Source: Mesobaculum littorinae
Lineage (GTDB): Bacteria > Pseudomonadota > Alphaproteobacteria > Rhodobacterales > Rhodobacteraceae
DNA: 64,000 bases
NCBI RefSeq assembly: GCF_004011175.1
Contig: NZ_RQXX01000005.1
Location: 123,374-187,373 of the forward strand
Reading direction: 5' to 3'
Numbering within the stretch: the first letter of the stretch is position 1; each line of letters opens with the position of its first letter. Positions 27,849 to 38,478 of the stretch are shown one piece after another. A program made the translations under genes and the position numbers. Under the pieces are notes generated by a model that saw only the letters and a list, made by a program, of their open reading frames with translations, was not told the DNA's origin and did not search any database.

Positions 27849-28013
27849 AACGGTTCTAATATAGGGGACGAAGGGGCCTTGTTTCAATCGCCAACTCGAC
27901 GCAGCGGCACCGGGGTGTGACGACGGGGGCGCCGGGCCACCCTTGCACGAACGCAAAGCCGGATGATAGGAAACCGTCCGACAGGGCACACAGAACCAGT
28001 GGGATAGTATTGC
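27849..28013. promoter_or_regulatory. irr-fabA divergent promoter region with an ICE-like half-site
   Basis: On the minus strand TTAGAA (27854-27859) followed by CCGTTATGG resembles the left half of the iron control element bound by Irr (TTAGAA-N3-TTCTAA form); the right half is poor. It overlaps the irr start region, so irr may regulate itself. On the plus strand TAGTAT (28004-28009) next to the fabA ATG looks like a -10 box. Confidence 0.35.
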
Positions 28014-28532
28014 ATGGCCGAGTTTCCGACCAGCTTCGACAAGGACGGGCTTCTTGCCTGTGCCCGCGGCGAACTTTTTGGCCCCGGGAACCCGCAGCTT
28101 CCCGAGCCGCCGATGCTGATGATGGACCGCGTGACCGAGATTTCGGGCGACGCGGGCGCCAACGGCAAGGGCCATGTCATCGCCGAATACGACATCACGC
28201 CCGACCTGTGGTTTTTCCAGTGCCACTTTCCGGGCAACCCGGTGATGCCGGGTTGCCTGATGCTCGACGGCCTGTGGCAGCTGACGGGCTTCAACCTGGG
28301 CTGGCGCGGCATGCAGGGCCAGGGATTTGCCCTGGGCGTGGGCGAGGTCAAGCTTTCGGGCATGATCAAGCCCGACCGCAAGCTTGTCACCTATCACGTT
28401 GATTTCACCCGCGTGATCGACCGCAGGCTGAAGATGGGCGTGGCCGACGGCCGCGTCGAGGCCGATGGCGAAACCGTCGCCGAGGTGAAGGACATGAAGG
28501 TCGGCCTTGCCGCCCCGCAGGACCAGGGCTGA
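28014..28532 (+). CDS. fabA: 3-hydroxydecanoyl-ACP dehydratase/isomerase FabA
   Basis: A 172-residue hot-dog-fold enzyme that dehydrates 3-hydroxydecanoyl-ACP and isomerises trans-2- to cis-3-decenoyl-ACP, starting unsaturated fatty acid synthesis. The catalytic His is in [19 protein letters not shown] (with the helix Asp soon after), and the N-terminal [12 protein letters not shown] is typical. Length matches E. coli FabA (172). It is the first gene of fabA-fabB-fabI, with fabB 22 bases downstream. Confidence 0.98.
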   Translation: MAEFPTSFDKDGLLACARGELFGPGNPQLPEPPMLMMDRVTEISGDAGANGKGHVIAEYDITPDLWFFQCHFPGNPVMPGCLMLDGLWQLTGFNLGWRGMQGQGFALGVGEVKLSGMIKPDRKLVTYHVDFTRVIDRRLKMGVADGRVEADGETVAEVKDMKVGLAAPQDQG

Positions 28533-28554
28533 TCGCGACCATGGGAGCACGCCA

Positions 28555-29784
28555 ATGAGACGCGTCGTCGTCACCGGACTGGGCATCGTCTCGTCCATCG
28601 GCAATGGGGCCGAGGCCGTGGCCGAAGCGCTCAAGGCCGGGAAATCGGGCATCGCGCATGATGCCGAAATGGCCGAGCGCGGCTTCCGCAGCCGGATTTC
28701 GGGCGCGCCACGCATTGACGTGACCGAGCATGTCGACAAGCGCGCGCTGCGCTTCATGGGCCCGGGCGCGGCCTATGCCCATATCGCCATGCAGGAAGCC
28801 ATCGCCGACGCCGGGCTGGAAGAGTCCGACGTCTCGGCCCCGATGACCGGGCTGATCGCCGGGTCCGGCGGGCCGTCGACCTCGAACCTCTTTTCGGCGC
28901 ACCAGACCGTGCTGGAAAAGGGCAGCCCAAAGCGGATCGGCCCCCTCATGGTGCCGCGCGGCATGTCCTCGACCGTCAGCGCGAACCTGTCGACGGCGTT
29001 CCGCATCAAGGGCATCAACTACTCGATCACCTCGGCCTGCTCGACCTCGCTGCACTGCATCGGCAATGCCGCCGAACAGATCCAGATGGGCAAGCAGGAC
29101 GTGATGTTCGCCGGCGGTGGGGAAGAGCTTGACTGGACGCTCTCGTGCCTCTTCGACGCGATGGGCGCGATGAGCTCGCGCTTCAACGACACGCCTGAAA
29201 AGGCCAGCCGCGCCTTCGACGCGGACCGCGACGGCTTTGTCATCGCGGGCGGCGGCGGCATGCTGGTGCTCGAAGAGCTTGAACGTGCGAAGGCGCGCGG
29301 CGCCAAGATATATGCCGAGGTCACGGGTTACGCCGCCACCTCGGACGGGCACGACATGGTCGCGCCCTCGGGCGAAGGCGGCGAACGCGCCATGCGGATC
29401 GCGCTGAACACCCTGCCCGAGGACCGCAAGATCAGCTACATCAACGCGCACGGCACCTCGACCCCGGTGGGCGACGTGGGCGAGGTCGAGGCGGTGCGCC
29501 GCGTCTTCGGCACCGGCACCACGCCGCCCGTCAGCTCAACCAAGTCGATGACCGGCCACAGCCAGGGCGCCGCGGGCGTGCAGGAGGCGATCTACTGCCT
29601 GCTGATGCTGCGCGACGATTTCATCGCCCCCTCGATCAATGTCGACACGCTCGACCCCGCCCTCGACGCGCGCGAAATCGCGATGGCGCGCGTGGATCAG
29701 GCCGGGCTCGACACCGTGATGACCAATAGTTTCGGATTCGGCGGCACCAACGGCTCGATGCTGCTCAGCAAGTACGACGGATGA
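28555..29784 (+). CDS. fabB: 3-oxoacyl-ACP synthase I FabB
   Basis: A 409-residue KAS I condensing enzyme elongating unsaturated (and saturated) acyl-ACPs with malonyl-ACP. The active-site Cys is in [14 protein letters not shown]; the two His residues are in [11 protein letters not shown] and TGHSQGAAG. The ATG at 28555 ([13 protein letters not shown]) has GGGAG upstream. It works directly on the product of FabA; the pair is the anaerobic unsaturated fatty acid route. Confidence 0.98.
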   Translation: MRRVVVTGLGIVSSIGNGAEAVAEALKAGKSGIAHDAEMAERGFRSRISGAPRIDVTEHVDKRALRFMGPGAAYAHIAMQEAIADAGLEESDVSAPMTGLIAGSGGPSTSNLFSAHQTVLEKGSPKRIGPLMVPRGMSSTVSANLSTAFRIKGINYSITSACSTSLHCIGNAAEQIQMGKQDVMFAGGGEELDWTLSCLFDAMGAMSSRFNDTPEKASRAFDADRDGFVIAGGGGMLVLEELERAKARGAKIYAEVTGYAATSDGHDMVAPSGEGGERAMRIALNTLPEDRKISYINAHGTSTPVGDVGEVEAVRRVFGTGTTPPVSSTKSMTGHSQGAAGVQEAIYCLLMLRDDFIAPSINVDTLDPALDAREIAMARVDQAGLDTVMTNSFGFGGTNGSMLLSKYDG

Positions 29785-29790
29785 CGCCAG

Positions 29791-30579
29791 ATGCCTGACC
29801 TGATGACCGGAAAACGCGGCCTGATCATGGGGGTCGCAAACGAGCGGTCCATCGCATGGGGTATCGCGAAAGCATTGGCGGCCGAGGGCGCCGAACTGGC
29901 CTTCACCTACCAGGGTGAAAACCTGGGCAAGCGGGTGCAACCGCTTGCCGAAAGCCTAGGTGCCTCGATCATGGTCGAGGCCGACGTGACCGACGACGCC
30001 TCGATGGATGCGGCCTTTGCCCGGCTGGCCGAAGAATGGGGCAGCCTGGATTTCGTGGTCCACGCCATCGCCTATTCCGACAAGGCCGAGCTGTCGGGCC
30101 GGTTCATCAACACCAGCCGCGAGAACTTCCGCCACTCGCTGTCGATCTCGTGCTACAGCTTCATCGACGTCGCCCGCCGCGCGTCCGAACTGATGCCCGA
30201 GGGCGGCAGCCTTCTAACCCTGACCTACCAGGGCTCGAACAAGGTGACGCCGTTCTACAACGTGATGGGCGTGGCCAAGGCGGCGCTGGAATCGACGGTG
30301 CGGTATCTCGCCAATGATCTCGGACCGCAGAAGATCCGCGTCAACGCGATCTCGCCCGGGCCGATGAAGACGCTGGCCGGCGCCGCGATCGGTGGTGCGC
30401 GACGCACCTTCAAGCATACCGACACCAATGCCCCGCTGCGCGCCAACGCAACGCTATCGGCCGTCGGCGGCACCGCGGTCTACCTGGCCTCGGACCACGG
30501 CGCCTGCACCTCTGGCGAGATCATCCATGTCGATGGCGGCTACCACGTGCTGGGCATGCCGCAGCCGGAAAACCTGTGA
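29791..30579 (+). CDS. fabI: Enoyl-ACP reductase FabI
   Basis: A 262-residue SDR-type enoyl-ACP reductase completing each elongation cycle. NAD-binding GVANERSIAWGIAKAL, the AIAYSD segment, and the YNVMGVAKAALE active site (Tyr-x6-Lys) are present; SPGPMKTLAGAAI follows. It starts 6 bases after fabB, so the three fab genes form one operon. A perfect hairpin sits just after its stop. Confidence 0.97.
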   Translation: MPDLMTGKRGLIMGVANERSIAWGIAKALAAEGAELAFTYQGENLGKRVQPLAESLGASIMVEADVTDDASMDAAFARLAEEWGSLDFVVHAIAYSDKAELSGRFINTSRENFRHSLSISCYSFIDVARRASELMPEGGSLLTLTYQGSNKVTPFYNVMGVAKAALESTVRYLANDLGPQKIRVNAISPGPMKTLAGAAIGGARRTFKHTDTNAPLRANATLSAVGGTAVYLASDHGACTSGEIIHVDGGYHVLGMPQPENL

Positions 30580-30582
30580 TCC

Positions 30583-30604
30583 GCGGGGGCCGTCGTGCCC
30601 CCGC
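30583..30604. terminator. Hairpin after fabI, possible terminator
   Basis: An 8-bp perfect stem, GCGGGGGC (30583-30590) and GCCCCCGC (30597-30604), with a 6-base loop lies immediately after the fabI stop. No U-tract follows, so termination would be weak or Rho-assisted; it may protect the fab transcript from 3' decay. Confidence 0.45.
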
Positions 30605-30666
30605 CTGTCGGCATCGTGATGCACGCACCGGCTGACCTGCGCCGTGGACGGGCTATACCTGATCCC

Positions 30667-31674
30667 ATGCGCACCACGTCCCTCAGCCGCCGCGGGCTTC
30701 TGGCCGCAGGCACCGCCGCCCTCGCCGCGCCGGCCCTTGGCCAGACCGCCGCCCCCGCCTTTCCCGAGGCGTTGGAGCGCGCCCGCGGGTTCGACCAGAT
30801 CCGCAGCCTGATCGTCAGCGTCGGCGGCGAAACCCGCCTCGCCCGGGCCATCCGCGGCCCCGCGACCGATCAGATCGTCAACGTGAAGTCGGTGTCCAAG
30901 TCCATCGTTTCTGCGCTGGTCGGTATCGCCATCGACCGGGGCGCGCTTGACGGGCCGGATCAGAGGATCGCACCGCTATTGCGCGCGGACCTGCCGCCCG
31001 ATCCGGACCCGCGGCTCGACAGGATCACGCTGGGCGATCTTCTGTCCATGCGTGCGGGGCTTGAACGGACGTCGGGCGGGAATTACGGGGCCTGGGTATC
31101 CTCGGGCAACTGGGTGCGCGATGCGCTGGCCCGGCCCTTCGATGCAGATCCGGGCGGGCGGATGCTCTATTCCACCGGGAATTTCCACCTGCTGGGCGCG
31201 ATCCTGACGCAGGTCACCGGGCGGTCGCTGCTCGACCTGTCGCGCGACTGGCTCGGTCGGCCGCTGGGCATCGACATCGCGCCATGGGTCCGCGACCCGC
31301 AGGGTCTCTACCTCGGCGGCAACGACATGGGAGTGTCGGCCGAGGGTCTCTTGCGTTTCGGCGAGATGTACCGGCAGGGCGGCACCTGGCAGGGCAACCG
31401 CGTCCTGTCGCAGGACTGGATCGACGCATCCTGGCAGGCGCGCGCACGGTCGCCCTATTCCGGCGATGCCTATGGCTATGGCTGGTTCCTGCGAAAGATG
31501 GGGGGTGAAGAGGTCGCCTATGCCCGCGGCTACGGCGGTCAGGCGATCTGGGTCGTCCCCGGCGCTGCCCTGACGGTCGTGGTCACCTCGGACCCGAACC
31601 GCCCTGCCCGCAGCGAAGGCTACATGGGCGCCCTCCACGCGATGGTGGAGGACGCCATCCTGCCCGCCGTCTAG
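30667..31674 (+). CDS. TAT-exported serine hydrolase of the beta-lactamase/CubicO family
   Basis: A 335-residue protein with a twin-arginine signal (SLSRRGLLAAGTAALAAPA, cleavage near ALGQ). The mature part is a class C beta-lactamase-fold hydrolase: SxxK is in VKSVSKSIVSALVG, the conserved tyrosine in MLYSTGNFHLLG (YxT instead of YxN), and GYGGQAIWVVPG takes the place of the KTG box. Such periplasmic enzymes hydrolyse esters or peptides; few are true beta-lactamases. The start at 30667 is fixed by the signal. It follows fabI on the same strand after 87 bases and a hairpin. Confidence 0.85.
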   Translation: MRTTSLSRRGLLAAGTAALAAPALGQTAAPAFPEALERARGFDQIRSLIVSVGGETRLARAIRGPATDQIVNVKSVSKSIVSALVGIAIDRGALDGPDQRIAPLLRADLPPDPDPRLDRITLGDLLSMRAGLERTSGGNYGAWVSSGNWVRDALARPFDADPGGRMLYSTGNFHLLGAILTQVTGRSLLDLSRDWLGRPLGIDIAPWVRDPQGLYLGGNDMGVSAEGLLRFGEMYRQGGTWQGNRVLSQDWIDASWQARARSPYSGDAYGYGWFLRKMGGEEVAYARGYGGQAIWVVPGAALTVVVTSDPNRPARSEGYMGALHAMVEDAILPAV

Positions 31675-31704
31675 ACGCGATGGCCTGAACGGCGGGCGGA
31701 CCGC

Positions 31705-32133
31705 TTACTTGATCTCGACAAGCTCGACGTTGAACGTCAGGTCCTGCCCGGCCAGCGGGTGGTTGGCGTCCAGCATCACCTCTTCGTCGGTCGACGACGC
31801 GACGGTGACCGGCATGGTCTGACCCTCGGGCGTCTGCACCTGCAGCTGCGTGCCCGGATCGGTCGGGATGTGATCGGGGATCTGGTCGCGCGGCACGGCC
31901 TGCTGACGCGCGGGGTCGCGGTCGCCATAGGCTTCGTCCGGCGCCACGGTCACGGTCTTGGTCTCGCCGACCGACATGCCCGAAATCGCCTTGTCGAGGC
32001 CCGGAATGATCTGGCCCGACCCGACGGTGAACTCGAGAGGGTCGCGGCCCTGGCTCGAGTCGAACGTGCTGCCGTCGGCCAGAGTGCCGGTGTAGTGCAT
32101 GAGAACGGTATCGCCTGGTTTCGCCTGGCTCAT
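31705..32133 (-). CDS. FKBP-type peptidyl-prolyl isomerase (SlyD-like)
   Basis: A 142-residue cytosolic peptidyl-prolyl cis-trans isomerase of the SlyD group. It begins MSQAKPGDTVLMHYTGTLAD; GSTFDSSQGRDPLEFTVGSG, IIPGLDKAISGM and VAPDEAYGDRDPA are FKBP features, with the IF-domain insertion following. The C-terminus ends at DLTFNVELVEIK without the His/Cys-rich metal tail of E. coli SlyD. The start at 32133 has AGGAG upstream. Confidence 0.92.
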   Translation of the reverse strand: MSQAKPGDTVLMHYTGTLADGSTFDSSQGRDPLEFTVGSGQIIPGLDKAISGMSVGETKTVTVAPDEAYGDRDPARQQAVPRDQIPDHIPTDPGTQLQVQTPEGQTMPVTVASSTDEEVMLDANHPLAGQDLTFNVELVEIK

Positions 32134-32489
32134 GAAGATCTCCTGATAATCAGGTGTGAATTCTGCGAGGCCGCGCTTGACGGCTGCCCGCGATTTGGCG
32201 AAGAATCTGTCAAATACGGCTTCGGAAGTAAACCCGGGGGGCTGGAAGTGAGTTAATACCCTGAAGTCAGGGTATTTATTCGTCGTTTGCCGGTCTCGTT
32301 CGGCGACCTCGCGCCGAGATACCCGAATCGATCCGTCCCGTATCTTCCTCCGATATCGCCCCGTTCCCTCCGTGCGCCCAGCGCTGGCCACGCCGCTTCC
32401 CCCGCCCGGCGGCCTGTGGCAGGCTCGCCTTCGTGCGGTCGCCGGACGCGGTCGCAGCACGCCCTCGCCTGTTCAGCCCCGGAAGCGCC
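32134..32489. other. Divergent intergenic region between the FKBP and hydrolase genes
   Basis: This 356-base stretch has no convincing gene. It is AT-richer around 32150-32290 and holds a long perfect palindrome at 32255-32276 and a minus-strand TTGACA (32208-32213) about 75 bases before the FKBP start. It should contain the promoters of both neighbours. Confidence 0.5.
32255..32276. promoter_or_regulatory. Perfect 10-bp inverted repeat
   Basis: AATACCCTGA (32255-32264) and TCAGGGTATT (32267-32276) are exact complements separated by AG. The repeat lies about 122 bases upstream of the FKBP gene and 214 upstream of the alpha/beta hydrolase gene. With no plus-strand gene to its left, a terminator is unlikely; a dimeric repressor site for the FKBP or hydrolase promoter is the better reading. 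Confidence 0.55.
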
Positions 32490-33317
32490 ATGCCCCATTT
32501 CACCACGTCCGACGACATCCGCCTGCATTACACGGACGACGGCGCGGGCACTCCGATCCTCTGCCTCGCCGGGCTGACCCGTGACGGGCGCGATTTCGAT
32601 TACATGGCGCCGCATCTCGACGGGGTGCGGCTGATCCGGCTGGATTATCGCGGGCGCGGCGGCTCGCAGCACGCCCCCGCCGACACCTATACCGTCATGC
32701 AGGAGGCGCAGGATGCGCTCGCCCTTCTCGACCACCTTCAGCTGTCGCGCAGCGCGATCCTCGGCACCTCGCGCGGGGGGCTGATCGCCATGGCGCTGGC
32801 GATGAAGGCCAAGTCCCGGCTGACCGGCGTGTGCCTGAACGACGTGGGACCGGTGATCGACCCCAAGGGCCTGCAGGCGATCGCGGGCTACCTGGGCAAG
32901 CCGCCCGCCTGGTCCAGCCGCGCCGAGGCGGCGATCGCCCTGCCCGCCGTGCGCCCCGCCTTTCGCGACGTCCCCGCCACCCGGTGGGAGGCCGAGGCAC
33001 AGAGGCTGTTCACCGAGACGGACACCGGGCTGGGGCTGACCTATGATCCCGCACTGAGAGAGGCGTTCGATGCCGCCACCGCCACGCCGCCCGCGCCCGA
33101 CGCCGACCCCTGGGCGGCGTTCGAAGCGCTGGAGGATCTGCCGCTGGCCCTGATCCGTGGCGAAGGGTCGAACATCCTGTCCCAAGAGACGGCGCAGGAG
33201 ATGCGCCGCCGCCGCCCCGACATGATCTATGCCGAAATCTCCGACCGCGGGCATGTCCCGTTCCTCGACGAACCCGACGCGCTGGTCGCCCTGCGGGCGT
33301 GGGTCGCCCGGCTCTGA
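32490..33317 (+). CDS. Alpha/beta-fold hydrolase
   Basis: A 275-residue alpha/beta hydrolase. The oxyanion region is ILCLAGLTRDGRDFDYMAP, the Arg-rich LDYRGRGGS follows, the nucleophile Ser is in AILGTSRGGLIAMAL (GxSxG), and the catalytic His is in ISDRGHVPFLDEP. It belongs to a broad group acting on esters, C-C bonds or lactones; no substrate is evident. The start MPHFTTSDD at 32490 fits; upstream codons are unlikely. It is followed by the dehydratase-like gene after 55 bases. Confidence 0.88.
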   Translation: MPHFTTSDDIRLHYTDDGAGTPILCLAGLTRDGRDFDYMAPHLDGVRLIRLDYRGRGGSQHAPADTYTVMQEAQDALALLDHLQLSRSAILGTSRGGLIAMALAMKAKSRLTGVCLNDVGPVIDPKGLQAIAGYLGKPPAWSSRAEAAIALPAVRPAFRDVPATRWEAEAQRLFTETDTGLGLTYDPALREAFDAATATPPAPDADPWAAFEALEDLPLALIRGEGSNILSQETAQEMRRRRPDMIYAEISDRGHVPFLDEPDALVALRAWVARL

Positions 33318-33372
33318 CCCGCCCGTTTCCCACTTTCTGTCCCTGCGACGCCGTTTCCAAGGTAGACACCCG

Positions 33373-34344
33373 ATGAACATCGACATGATCCGCAGCGCCG
33401 CGACCCGGCTCGATGGCGTAGTGCGCCGCACGCCCCTGCTCAGCTCACCCTTTCTGGACGAGATCGCGGGACGGCGCGTCTACGTGAAGGCCGAATGCCT
33501 GCAACACACGGGCAGCTTCAAGTTCCGCGGCGCATGGTCGGCTCTGACCGCCCTGCCCGAGACCGAGCGCGCGCGCGGCGTTCTGGCCTATTCCTCGGGC
33601 AACCACGCGCAGGGCATCGCCCGGTCCGCGGCCCTGCTGGGCGTGCCCGCCGTCGTGATCATGCCCGAAGATGCCCCGGCGCTGAAGATCGCCAACACCC
33701 GCGCGCTGGGGGCCGAGGTCGTGCTATACGACCGTGTCACCGGCGACCGCGCGGCCATCGGCGCGGCACTGGCCGAAGAGCGTGGCCTGACGCTGGTACG
33801 CCCCTTCGACGAACCGCAGGTGATCGCGGGCCAGGGCACCTGCGGGCTGGAGATCGCCCGGCAGGCGGCGGATGAGGGCATCTCAGACGCCGACGTCGTG
33901 GTCTGCACCGGCGGCGGCGGCCTTGCCTCGGGCATCGCGCTCGCGCTTGCGGAAACCGCGCCGAACCTGCGGCTGCGCACCGCCGAGCCCGAGGGCTTCG
34001 ACGATGTCGCCCGCTCGCTCGCGGCCGGCACGCCGCAGCGCAACGACCGGCAAAGCGGCAGCCTGTGCGACGCCATCGTCACCCCCGAGCCCGGCGCGCT
34101 GACCTTCCCGATCCTCAAGGCCCACGCCGGCCCGGGCCTGGTGGTCAGCGACGACGAGGCGATGCGCGCCGTGGCCCTGGCTTTCCTGCGGTTGAAGATC
34201 GTCGTCGAACCCGGCGGCGCGGTGGCGCTGGCCGCGGCGTTGTTCCGGCCCGACCTGATCCCCGGCGACGCCGTCATCGCGGTCGCGACCGGCGGCAACA
34301 TCGATCCGGCCCTGTTTGCCCAAGCACTCTCCATGCATACATGA
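33373..34344 (+). CDS. Threonine/serine dehydratase-like PLP enzyme
   Basis: A 323-residue fold-type II PLP enzyme. The PLP-lysine is in HTGSFKFRGAW, the SSGNHAQG motif binds substrate, and the phosphate loop is CTGGGGLASGIAL. There is no ACT regulatory domain, so it resembles catabolic threonine dehydratase, serine dehydratase or serine racemase/hydroxyaspartate ammonia-lyase. Which of these it is cannot be told from sequence. It lies between an alpha/beta hydrolase and pobA on the same strand. The start at 33373 (MNIDMIRSAATRL) fits. Confidence 0.85.
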   Translation: MNIDMIRSAATRLDGVVRRTPLLSSPFLDEIAGRRVYVKAECLQHTGSFKFRGAWSALTALPETERARGVLAYSSGNHAQGIARSAALLGVPAVVIMPEDAPALKIANTRALGAEVVLYDRVTGDRAAIGAALAEERGLTLVRPFDEPQVIAGQGTCGLEIARQAADEGISDADVVVCTGGGGLASGIALALAETAPNLRLRTAEPEGFDDVARSLAAGTPQRNDRQSGSLCDAIVTPEPGALTFPILKAHAGPGLVVSDDEAMRAVALAFLRLKIVVEPGGAVALAAALFRPDLIPGDAVIAVATGGNIDPALFAQALSMHT

Positions 34345-34354
34345 GGTGCGGAAA

Positions 34355-34373
34355 TAGTTGACATTGACAACTA
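34355..34373. promoter_or_regulatory. Operator-like palindrome before pobA
   Basis: TAGTTG-N7-CAACTA (34355-34360 and 34368-34373) lies 35 bases before the pobA ATG and overlaps two TTGACA copies (34358-34363 and 34364-34369) that resemble -35 boxes. This is a good place for a repressor or activator of the aromatic degradation operon. The regulator (an IclR-type PobR or LysR-type PcaQ would be usual) is not adjacent. Confidence 0.5.
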
Positions 34374-34374
34374 A

Positions 34375-35577
<1,203 letters not shown>

Positions 35578-35598
35578 CCCACGGACGGAGGACACCTC

Positions 35599-36387
35599 AT
35601 GCTGATGGCCGATATCGGCGGGCTTCACCTGCATTACCGCGATGACGGCGACCCCGAGGGGCGCCCGGTCGTCTTCGCCAACTCGCTCGGCACCGACCTG
35701 CGGCTTTGGGACGCGATGCTGCCCCACCTGCCACGGGGCCTGCGCCTCATCCGCTACGACAAGCGCGGCCACGGGCTCAGCGATGCGCCCCAGGGGCCCT
35801 ATTCCATGGGCGCCCTGGTCTCGGACGTGGAAAAGCTGCTCGACCACCTGAACGTGCGCGACTGCGTCTTCGTCGGCCTGTCGATCGGCGGGCAGATCGC
35901 GCAAGGTTTGGCCGCCAAACGCCTCGACCTCGTTCGCGCCATGGTCCTGTCGAACACGGCGGCCAAGATCGGCACCCGCGACATGTGGAGCGACCGTATC
36001 GCCAAGATCGAGGCCGGCGGCATCGCCGCGCTCTCCGATGCGATCCTCGAACGCTGGTTCGCGGCCCCCTTCCGCGCCACCCCCGCCTTCCGCGCATGGG
36101 AAAACATGCTGCTGCGCCAGCCCGCGCACGGGTATGCCGGGTGCTGCGCCGCCATCTCCGGCACCGACTTTCTCGCCTCGACGGCCGGGCTCACCCTGCC
36201 GACCCTCGCCATCGCGGGCAGCGAAGACGGCTCCACACCGCCTGACCTGGTGCGCGAAACGGCCGACCTCGTCCAGGGGTCGCGGTTCGAAATCATCCGC
36301 GGCACCGGCCACCTGCCCGCGGCCGAGAAGCCGCAGGACTACGCCCGCCTCCTCACCTCCTTCCTGCGCGAGGTCGGCCATGTCTGA
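35599..36387 (+). CDS. pcaD: 3-oxoadipate enol-lactonase
   Basis: A 262-residue alpha/beta hydrolase that opens 3-oxoadipate enol-lactone to 3-oxoadipate. It has [16 protein letters not shown] (oxyanion), [11 protein letters not shown], the nucleophile in [15 protein letters not shown], the Asp in GSEDGSTPP and the His in [11 protein letters not shown], all as in PcaD. It follows pobA by 21 bases with GGAGG before the ATG; MADIGG two codons on is an alternative start. Confidence 0.95.
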   Translation: MLMADIGGLHLHYRDDGDPEGRPVVFANSLGTDLRLWDAMLPHLPRGLRLIRYDKRGHGLSDAPQGPYSMGALVSDVEKLLDHLNVRDCVFVGLSIGGQIAQGLAAKRLDLVRAMVLSNTAAKIGTRDMWSDRIAKIEAGGIAALSDAILERWFAAPFRATPAFRAWENMLLRQPAHGYAGCCAAISGTDFLASTAGLTLPTLAIAGSEDGSTPPDLVRETADLVQGSRFEIIRGTGHLPAAEKPQDYARLLTSFLREVGHV

Positions 36388-36398
36388 CCGCCCCCTGC

Positions 36399-36431
36399 CT
36401 TCTTCTCTTGCCAAATACTCCCGCCGGAGGC
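36399..36431 (+). repeat. Dispersed intergenic element, full copy
   Basis: CTTCTTCTCTT, then GCCAAATACTC and CCGCCGGAGGC, nearly identical to the copy at 15284-15316. It lies inside the operon between pcaD and pcaC and is followed by the hairpin GCGCCGCC-GCA-GGCGGCGC (36435-36453). Similar tracts are frequent between genes in Rhodobacteraceae genomes (recalled, not checked). Confidence 0.75.
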
Positions 36432-36501
36432 ACCGCGCCGCCGCAGGCGGCGCAACCACCGCGCGCGCCGCAGGCGCTCGATATTACAGGAGCTCCCAGC
36501 C

Positions 36502-36882
36502 ATGACCGACCGTCACGCCACCGGCATGCAGACCCGCCGGGCCACGCTGGGCGACGCCCATGTGGACCGGGCCGAAGCCAACAAGACGCCCCTGGACGAA
36601 CGCTTCCAGTCCTTCATCACCGAAGGCGCCTGGGGCACGTTGTGGTCCTCCGACGCCATTCCCCCGCGCGAACGCTCGATGCTGACGATCGCGCTGCTGG
36701 CCGCGCTCGGCAACCACGAAGAGGTCGCGATGCACATCCGCGCCACCGCCAATACCGGCGCCAGCCAGACCGACGTGATGGAGGCGCTGATGCATGTCGC
36801 CGTCTATGCCGGCGTGCCGCGCGCCAACCACGCCATCAAGATAGCCAAGGAGACGTATGCCGATATGGAGAAGGACGCATGA
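36502..36882 (+). CDS. pcaC: 4-carboxymuconolactone decarboxylase
   Basis: A 126-residue AhpD-like all-helical enzyme that decarboxylates gamma-carboxymuconolactone to 3-oxoadipate enol-lactone. Features are [50 protein letters not shown] and [18 protein letters not shown], all usual for PcaC; the redox Cys pair of AhpD is absent. The ATG at 36502 has AGGAG upstream. It ends in an ATGA overlap with pcaH. Confidence 0.96.
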   Translation: MTDRHATGMQTRRATLGDAHVDRAEANKTPLDERFQSFITEGAWGTLWSSDAIPPRERSMLTIALLAALGNHEEVAMHIRATANTGASQTDVMEALMHVAVYAGVPRANHAIKIAKETYADMEKDA

Positions 36883-37709
36883 CCGCCCCAGCCGATGACC
36901 GCCCCGCACCCGGCGGCGAATCCGAACCCCATTTCACCGAGAAAAAGCACAGCCCCGGCCAGACGCCCGGCGGCCAGCGCGACAAGTTCGGCAACAGCTT
37001 CTACATGCGCGACCGCGCCTGGCACCCCCCCGCGCTGACGCCGCTTTACAAGACCTCGGTCGCCCGCTCGCCGCAGCGCGCACCGCTGTCCTTCGCCACC
37101 ACCATCAGCGAAGAGACGAGCCCGGTCTTCGGCAACGACGTCCTGGGCCCGCTCGACAACGACCTGATCCACAACTTCGCCAAGGACGGCGCCGGCGCCA
37201 TCGGCCCGCGCATCGTGGTCTACGGCCGCGTCGTGGACGAGGCGAACCGTCCCGTCCCGAACACCCTGATCGAGGTCTGGCAGGCCAATGCCGGCGGCCG
37301 CTATCGCCACAAGAAAGAGGGCTACCTTGCCCCGCTCGACCCCAATTTCGGCGGCTGCGGACGCTGCATCACCGACGAGAACGGCTGGTACGAATTCCGC
37401 ACCGTGCAGCCCGGGCCCTATCCCTGGCCCAACGGCCCCAACGACTGGCGTCCGGCGCATATCCACTTCTCGATCTTCGGCCACGCCTTCGCGCAGCGGC
37501 TGATCAGCCAGCTCTACTTCGAGGGCGATCCGATGATCTGGCAATGCCCCATCGTCGGCACCATCCCCACGCCTGAGGCGATCGAGACGCTGGTGGCCAA
37601 GCTCGACATGGGCGCGACGATCCCGATGGACGCCCGCGCCTACCGCTTCGACATCGTGCTGCGCGGCAAGCGCCAGACGCTTTTCGAAAACCGCATGGAA
37701 GGGCTGTGA
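36879..37709 (+). CDS. pcaH: Protocatechuate 3,4-dioxygenase beta subunit
   Basis: A 276-residue subunit carrying the catalytic Fe(III). Ligand region: Tyr residues in [11 protein letters not shown] and [12 protein letters not shown], His residues in [11 protein letters not shown]. It cleaves protocatechuate to 3-carboxy-cis,cis-muconate with PcaG. The ATG overlaps the pcaC stop (ATGA). The first 40 residues (rich in Pro, Gly, Glu) extend beyond the usual PcaH start and may be disordered. A perfect in-frame alternative start further in was not obvious. Confidence 0.96.
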   Translation: MTAPADDRPAPGGESEPHFTEKKHSPGQTPGGQRDKFGNSFYMRDRAWHPPALTPLYKTSVARSPQRAPLSFATTISEETSPVFGNDVLGPLDNDLIHNFAKDGAGAIGPRIVVYGRVVDEANRPVPNTLIEVWQANAGGRYRHKKEGYLAPLDPNFGGCGRCITDENGWYEFRTVQPGPYPWPNGPNDWRPAHIHFSIFGHAFAQRLISQLYFEGDPMIWQCPIVGTIPTPEAIETLVAKLDMGATIPMDARAYRFDIVLRGKRQTLFENRMEGL

Positions 37710-37710
37710 G

Positions 37711-38328
37711 ATGATCCGCGACGTCACCCGACTGAAGGAAACGCCCTCGCAGACCGCGGGGCCCTACGTCCACATCGGCTGCACGCCGAATTTCTGCGAC
37801 ATCGGCGGGGTCTACCCGCACGACCTCGGCTCCAAGCTCATCACCGGCGACGTGACGGGCGAACGCATCACCATCAAGGGCACGGTGTTCGACGGCACCG
37901 GCACGCCGCTCAAGGATGCGCTGATCGAGATCTGGCAGGCCGACAGCGCCGGCCTCTACAACTCGGTCAACGAAACCCGCGGCACGGCCGATGCGAACTT
38001 TACCGGCTGGGGCCGGTCGCCCGGCGACATGGACACCGGCGAATTCACCTTCGAGACGGTGAAGCCCGGGGCCGTGCCGTTCCGCGACGGGCGCATGATG
38101 GCGCCGCACGTCACCTTCTGGATCGTCGCGCGCGGCATCAACCTCGGCCTGCACACCCGGATGTATTTCGAGGACGAAGCCGAGGCCAACGCCGCCGATC
38201 CGATCCTGTCGAAGATCGAGCATCAGAACCGCGTGCCCACCCTGATGGCCCGGCGCGAGGAAGACGGCGTCTACCGCTTCGACATCCACCTGCAGGGCGC
38301 GGACGAGACGATCTTCTTCGACGTCTGA
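37711..38328 (+). CDS. pcaG: Protocatechuate 3,4-dioxygenase alpha subunit
   Basis: A 205-residue structural partner of PcaH. Typical features are ETPSQTAGPYVHIGC near the N-terminus, ITIKGTVFDGTGTPL and LIEIWQADSAGLYN, and HVTFWIVARGINLGLHTRMYF; the iron ligands are missing, as in other alpha subunits. It starts 1 base after the pcaH stop, so the two are translationally coupled. The next gene follows after 150 bases. Confidence 0.96.
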   Translation: MIRDVTRLKETPSQTAGPYVHIGCTPNFCDIGGVYPHDLGSKLITGDVTGERITIKGTVFDGTGTPLKDALIEIWQADSAGLYNSVNETRGTADANFTGWGRSPGDMDTGEFTFETVKPGAVPFRDGRMMAPHVTFWIVARGINLGLHTRMYFEDEAEANAADPILSKIEHQNRVPTLMARREEDGVYRFDIHLQGADETIFFDV

Positions 38329-38478
38329 GTCCGGCGTTCCTTCGCGTTCGCCCGTTCTTCCGGCGGGCGGGCGGGCTTGCGGGCGGGGCTTCGGACCGAT
38401 GACCCCCGCCCCCTCGCGCAGCGCGGCCCGGCCCTGTAGGGTCGGGCCGACGCATTCCAGACGACAGAAGGCCCCCGG

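Noticed and set aside
30667..31674. A true beta-lactamase resistance gene
   Set aside because: The fold is right, but the motif spacing and YxT/YGG boxes suit the broad CubicO/esterase group, so resistance is not claimed.
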